From positions 1-16,499 of the forward strand of contig CATJIY010000091.1 in assembly GCA_949740695.1 (NCBI GenBank): a stretch of DNA of 16,499 nucleotides, in the 5' to 3' direction. A program made the translations under genes and the position numbers. The DNA comes from an uncultured Eubacteriales bacterium (GTDB lineage: Bacteria > Bacillota > Clostridia > Oscillospirales > Butyricicoccaceae). Below are positions 13,983 to 16,499 of the stretch, piece by piece. A model generated the notes under the pieces. That model was not told the origin of the DNA, made no database searches, and worked only from the letters and a program-made list of their open reading frames with translations. Position 1 is the first letter of the stretch; every line of letters starts with the position of its first letter.

Positions 13983-15122
13983 TTATTTTACATAGACTTT
14001 AGGCAGACGCTGCCCAAAGGCGCAGGTAATCTCATAATTGATGGTTCCGGTAGCATGGGCGATGTCGTCGGCGGTAACGCTAACCTTGCCATCACTACCC
14101 ATGACAATCACTTCATCTCCCACTTTAACATCGGGGACAGCAGTAACATCCACCATACACTGATCCATGCAGATGTTTCCCGCAATAGGACATAACACTC
14201 CATTGACGATCACTTTGGCCTGAGCGGAATAGGGCCGGGGATAGCCGTCTGCGTAACCCAAGGCCAATGTGGCAATCTTGGCGGGTTTTTGGGAGACATA
14301 TTTTCGGCCGTACCCCACCGAAAATCCAGCGGGAACATCCTTCACCCAAACGATAGATGCTTTCACGCTCATTACCGGCTTGATGTCCAACTCCTCCCGG
14401 CGCATCTCATCCGAGGGATAGCATCCATAAAGAATGATGCCCGGCCGCACCGCGTCATGATAGACTGAAGGAATCTCCATAATGGAGGCCGAGTTGGCAA
14501 AGGTACAAAAGCCCAAGTCCACGCCACGGTCTTTAAGGCCTTGGACAAAGGCGTTGTAGCGGCTTTCCTGGAAGTAGGCATAGGCCTTATCAATACAATC
14601 GGCCGAGGACATATGAGAGAAAATGCCTTTGACAGTGACCCCAGGCATCTTTTGCATCGCTTGAATTTCTTTGGCCGCCAAATCGGCTTCCTCGGCCTGA
14701 TATCCGATACGTCCCATGCCGGTATCTACCGCAATCAAGACGGCCACCGTCTTGCCCTGCTTTTCCGCCGCCTGCGAAAAAGCCCTCACATTGCTCTCCG
14801 AGCAAGTGACCGCAGTGATATCATAGGTTGCCACTGTTTCCGCGTAAAAATCAGGAGTCAATCCCAGGCAGATGATCTCCTCCTTTGCGCCAGCATCTCG
14901 AAGAGTCACCGCCTCCTGCAAGGTAGCTACCGCAAAAATTTTGACCCCGTTATCCCGCAGAACCTGGGCGCAGGCTACAGATCCATGGCCGTAGGCGTCC
15001 GCCTTAATGACCCCAATGATCTGGCGCTGGGGACCAACCTTTTTCTTAATGTTTTTGATATTATAATCCAGATTAGACAGATTGATTTCTGCCCAGGCGG
15101 GGCGAATGGCTTGCTGATACAT
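13983..15122 (-). CDS. alr: Alanine racemase
   Basis: PLP-dependent interconversion of L- and D-alanine for peptidoglycan. The 379-residue protein has the PLP lysine K40 in GVIKADAYGHG, substrate-barrel motifs VDTGMGRIGY and GIFSHMSSAD, RPGIILYG, the catalytic tyrosine Y271 in VGYGRKY, and the C-terminal domain motifs LALGYADGYPR and GNICMDQCMVDVT. Length is normal. I chose the ATG at 15122 (AAGGAAG upstream, 7-nt spacing); a TTG seven codons earlier adds MPKGSCS, which lies across the ribosome binding site. It has its own promoter (15187-15215) and terminator, so it stands alone. In spore formers an alanine racemase may also limit L-alanine germination; that role is not shown here. Confidence 0.97.
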   Translation of the reverse strand: MYQQAIRPAWAEINLSNLDYNIKNIKKKVGPQRQIIGVIKADAYGHGSVACAQVLRDNGVKIFAVATLQEAVTLRDAGAKEEIICLGLTPDFYAETVATYDITAVTCSESNVRAFSQAAEKQGKTVAVLIAVDTGMGRIGYQAEEADLAAKEIQAMQKMPGVTVKGIFSHMSSADCIDKAYAYFQESRYNAFVQGLKDRGVDLGFCTFANSASIMEIPSVYHDAVRPGIILYGCYPSDEMRREELDIKPVMSVKASIVWVKDVPAGFSVGYGRKYVSQKPAKIATLALGYADGYPRPYSAQAKVIVNGVLCPIAGNICMDQCMVDVTAVPDVKVGDEVIVMGSDGKVSVTADDIAHATGTINYEITCAFGQRLPKVYVK

Positions 15123-15186
15123 AGAACAACTTCCTTTCGGCAATATATCATTATTTTTTTAAAATAAGCGCGGGCTTAACAGTTGA

Positions 15187-15215
15187 ATTATATACCCGAT
15201 GAGTTGTTCTTGCAA
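15187..15215 (-). promoter_or_regulatory. Promoter of alr
   Basis: On the minus strand TTGCAA (15210-15215), 17 bases, TATAAT (15187-15192). The -10 is a perfect consensus. It is back-to-back with the promoter at 15245, with 29 bp between the two -35 boxes. Confidence 0.83.
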
Positions 15216-15244
15216 GAGGGACGGCAGAATTTTGGCGGAAGGGT

Positions 15245-15273
15245 TTGACAGTCCGCCGGTTCTGTGCTATCAT
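15245..15273 (+). promoter_or_regulatory. Promoter of the GRAM-like gene
   Basis: TTGACA (15245-15250), 17 bases, TATCAT (15268-15273), with a leader of about 75 nt. The leader holds a 6-bp inverted repeat (GGAAGC 15291-15296 with GCTTCC 15316-15321) of uncertain meaning. Confidence 0.83.
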
Positions 15274-15354
15274 CCAGACATTACGAAGAAGGAAGCGATT
15301 TTTCTCTATCCTCATGCTTCCGTTGGCTTTTAAAAAACATAGGAGGTCATCCCC

Positions 15355-15678
15355 ATGGCAAAATTTGAAAGAGCGCCAAATGAAGCCCTGCTGGGTAGCG
15401 GCGCCATGTCTCTTTATCAAAAGCAAGGCCTAACCAACAAACCCTTTCAAGGAAAGATTTATGTTACTGATAAACGAGTGTGTTTTTATATGGATTTATC
15501 CAATACGCCCCTAATGGAATTGACCCTGGAGCAGACCAAGGGCTTTTCTGTGGGCAAACTGGGCCTGTTCACCAAGGTAGTGATTCATAGCCAGACGGGA
15601 GAACAGTATCCCCTTACCGGCTTCCCTTCCAAAAAGCTCCAGGGCTGGTTGGAGCAGGCGGGCGTAACCCGGCTGTGA
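15355..15678 (+). CDS. GRAM/PH-like domain protein
   Basis: A 107-residue soluble protein. The central GKIYVTDKRVCFYMDLSNTPLMELTLEQTKGFSVGK follows the bacterial PH/GRAM pattern: a strand with x-x-T-x-x-R-[VL]-x-F, then strands, ending in a helix (SKKLQGWLEQAGV). Such domains bind lipids or proteins at membranes in eukaryotes; in small bacterial stand-alone forms the role is unknown. The start has AGGAGGT at 15341-15347 with 7-nt spacing, a consensus promoter upstream and a terminator downstream, so it is an independent, probably well expressed gene. It lies between two racemase genes, but nothing links it to D-alanine directly. Confidence 0.8.
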   Translation: MAKFERAPNEALLGSGAMSLYQKQGLTNKPFQGKIYVTDKRVCFYMDLSNTPLMELTLEQTKGFSVGKLGLFTKVVIHSQTGEQYPLTGFPSKKLQGWLEQAGVTRL

Positions 15679-15712
15679 TAGCCAACTTTTTTAACGCGCC
15701 ACTTGAAAAATC

Positions 15713-15744
15713 AGCTCCGGTATCAAATCGCCGGGGCTTTTCTC
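15713..15744 (+). terminator. Rho-independent terminator after the GRAM-like gene
   Basis: AGCTCCGG (15713-15720) pairs with CCGGGGCT (15731-15738), one G-U, 10-nt loop, followed by a T-rich stretch TTTTCTC. The next promoter begins immediately after it. Confidence 0.82.
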
Positions 15745-15773
15745 TTGCAAATCCGGAGAAAATAGCGTATTAT
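15745..15773 (+). promoter_or_regulatory. Promoter of the second racemase gene
   Basis: TTGCAA (15745-15750), 17 bases, TATTAT (15768-15773), packed directly against the terminator. The -35 hexamer is the same as in the alr promoter. Confidence 0.75.
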
Positions 15774-15835
15774 GCATAAATAGGCAGGCCGTTTCTGGCG
15801 GCGTTGCCTCATAACCTGTTCAAAGGAGCACGCCT

Positions 15836-16499
15836 ATGGAACTTGGAATGTACCACTCCTATTTGGAAGTGGATTTTGGAAAAATGAAGGAAAGCTACCG
15901 CAAAGTACAAAAAGCCGCCGGCCAGCGGGGGGTGATCCCCGTTTTAAAGGCCAACGCCTATGGCATCGGATTGGCGCCTATGGCGGATTTTCTGGTAAAT
16001 ACCATGGGAGCCAACGTGCTGGCAGTGGCCCAGACCTGTGAGGGCGCCGCGCTACGGCAGGCAGGCTTCCGCAGCGCGGACATCATGCTGCTAGGGGCCG
16101 CCCCCGAGCATGTGACGCCTTACGCAGTGGAAAACGGACTGATGCTGCCCATCTTCAACCGGGAAACCGCCCTCCAGGCCAGCGCCGCGGCCGAGGCCAT
16201 GGGCCGAAAGGCTCAGGTACAGCTGAAAATCAATACTGGAATGAACCGGATTGGCGTTCTCCCCGGGGAGCCGTTGGACCAGCTGTTAGCTTTGGTAAAA
16301 ACGCTTCCCCAACTGGAAGTACGGGGAGTATTCACCCACTTTGTCAACGCTACCTATACCGGAGACCCTCAGACCCCCGTTGCCTACGGTAAATTTGAAC
16401 AGGCGGTAGGACAAGTGCAAGCCGCCGGCTTTGCGCCTCAATATATTCACTGCTGCAACACCGGCGCTACCTCCTGGTTTACCGGCGATAAAATTTCCA
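15836..16499 (+). CDS. Second alanine-racemase family enzyme, 3' end cut by window edge
   Basis: The 221 visible codons encode the N-terminal PLP barrel of a fold-type III racemase: YLEVDFGKMKESYRKVQ, the PLP lysine K38 in VIPVLKANAYGIG, LKINTGMNRIGVLP and VRGVFTHFVNA correspond to the same blocks in alr. It is clearly not a recent duplicate: between the motifs few residues agree with the first copy. AAAGGAG at 15822-15828 stands 7 nt before the ATG. The catalytic tyrosine region and C-terminal domain lie outside the window, so substrate cannot be judged. It may be a spore-associated alanine racemase, a racemase for another amino acid, or a spare. Frame is open to the last base. Confidence 0.9.
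   Translation, partial: MELGMYHSYLEVDFGKMKESYRKVQKAAGQRGVIPVLKANAYGIGLAPMADFLVNTMGANVLAVAQTCEGAALRQAGFRSADIMLLGAAPEHVTPYAVENGLMLPIFNRETALQASAAAEAMGRKAQVQLKINTGMNRIGVLPGEPLDQLLALVKTLPQLEVRGVFTHFVNATYTGDPQTPVAYGKFEQAVGQVQAAGFAPQYIHCCNTGATSWFTGDKIS

Noticed and set aside
15291..15321. GGAAGC/GCTTCC in the GRAM-gene leader as an attenuator
   Set aside because: Only six base pairs with a 19-nt loop, and the following T-run is short and offset.
1..16499. Defence island, CRISPR, prophage or biosynthetic cluster
   Set aside because: No nuclease, Cas, integrase, transposase, NRPS/PKS or RiPP genes and no regular short repeats were seen; the genes are mostly ordinary single units.

Overview
The window looks like a chromosomal stretch of a spore-forming, low-oxygen Gram-positive bacterium of the Clostridia, plausibly an Oscillospiraceae/Ruminococcaceae-type gut organism. 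This rests on four things seen in the sequence: a SpoIIID sporulation regulator, a butyrate kinase, the Firmicute gene order ylxM-ffh-rpsP-khpA, and consistently strong AGGAGG-type ribosome binding sites with sigma-A-like promoters. The genus is inference; no rRNA is present. I saw no tRNA, rRNA, CRISPR array, insertion sequence or phage gene.

Layout. Positions 1-2250 (minus strand) carry the housekeeping SRP/ribosome operon ylxM > ffh > rpsP > khpA, with khpA cut by the left edge. A divergent promoter region (2251-2460) separates it from a plus-strand pair, a PadR-type repressor and a membrane-anchored DUF1700/DUF4097 protein, which overlap by 14 nt and end at a strong terminator near 4150-4198. 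Then come spoIIID (minus) and, divergently, a PMCA-like calcium P-type ATPase (4729-7329). A butyrate kinase with its own consensus promoter and a TTG start follows. Next is an apparent two-gene signalling operon: a soluble hybrid histidine kinase with one degenerate and one intact receiver, followed 30 nt later by a large protein with a C-terminal HD-GYP-like domain. A small unknown gene (80 aa) ends at a bidirectional terminator that it shares with a convergent MerR/TipAS-type regulator. Beyond that are alanine racemase (minus), a divergent 107-aa GRAM/PH-like protein (plus), and the first 221 codons of a second, clearly different alanine-racemase family gene (plus) cut by the right edge.

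How the parts relate. The left block serves co-translational protein targeting and ribosome assembly. The middle is a set of small, separately controlled units: envelope-stress-like PadR system, sporulation regulator, cation export, butyrate/ATP formation, and a phosphorelay probably acting through an HD hydrolase. The right end concerns D-alanine supply, with drug sensing by the MerR/TipAS protein beside it. There is no obvious defence island or mobile element. The most interesting items are the MerR/TipAS gene, which carries a consensus internal ribosome binding site exactly where a free ligand-binding domain would begin and a 19-bp-spacer promoter with a dyad; the kinase/HD-GYP pair; the PadR operator array; and the two unlike racemases on either side of a GRAM-domain gene.
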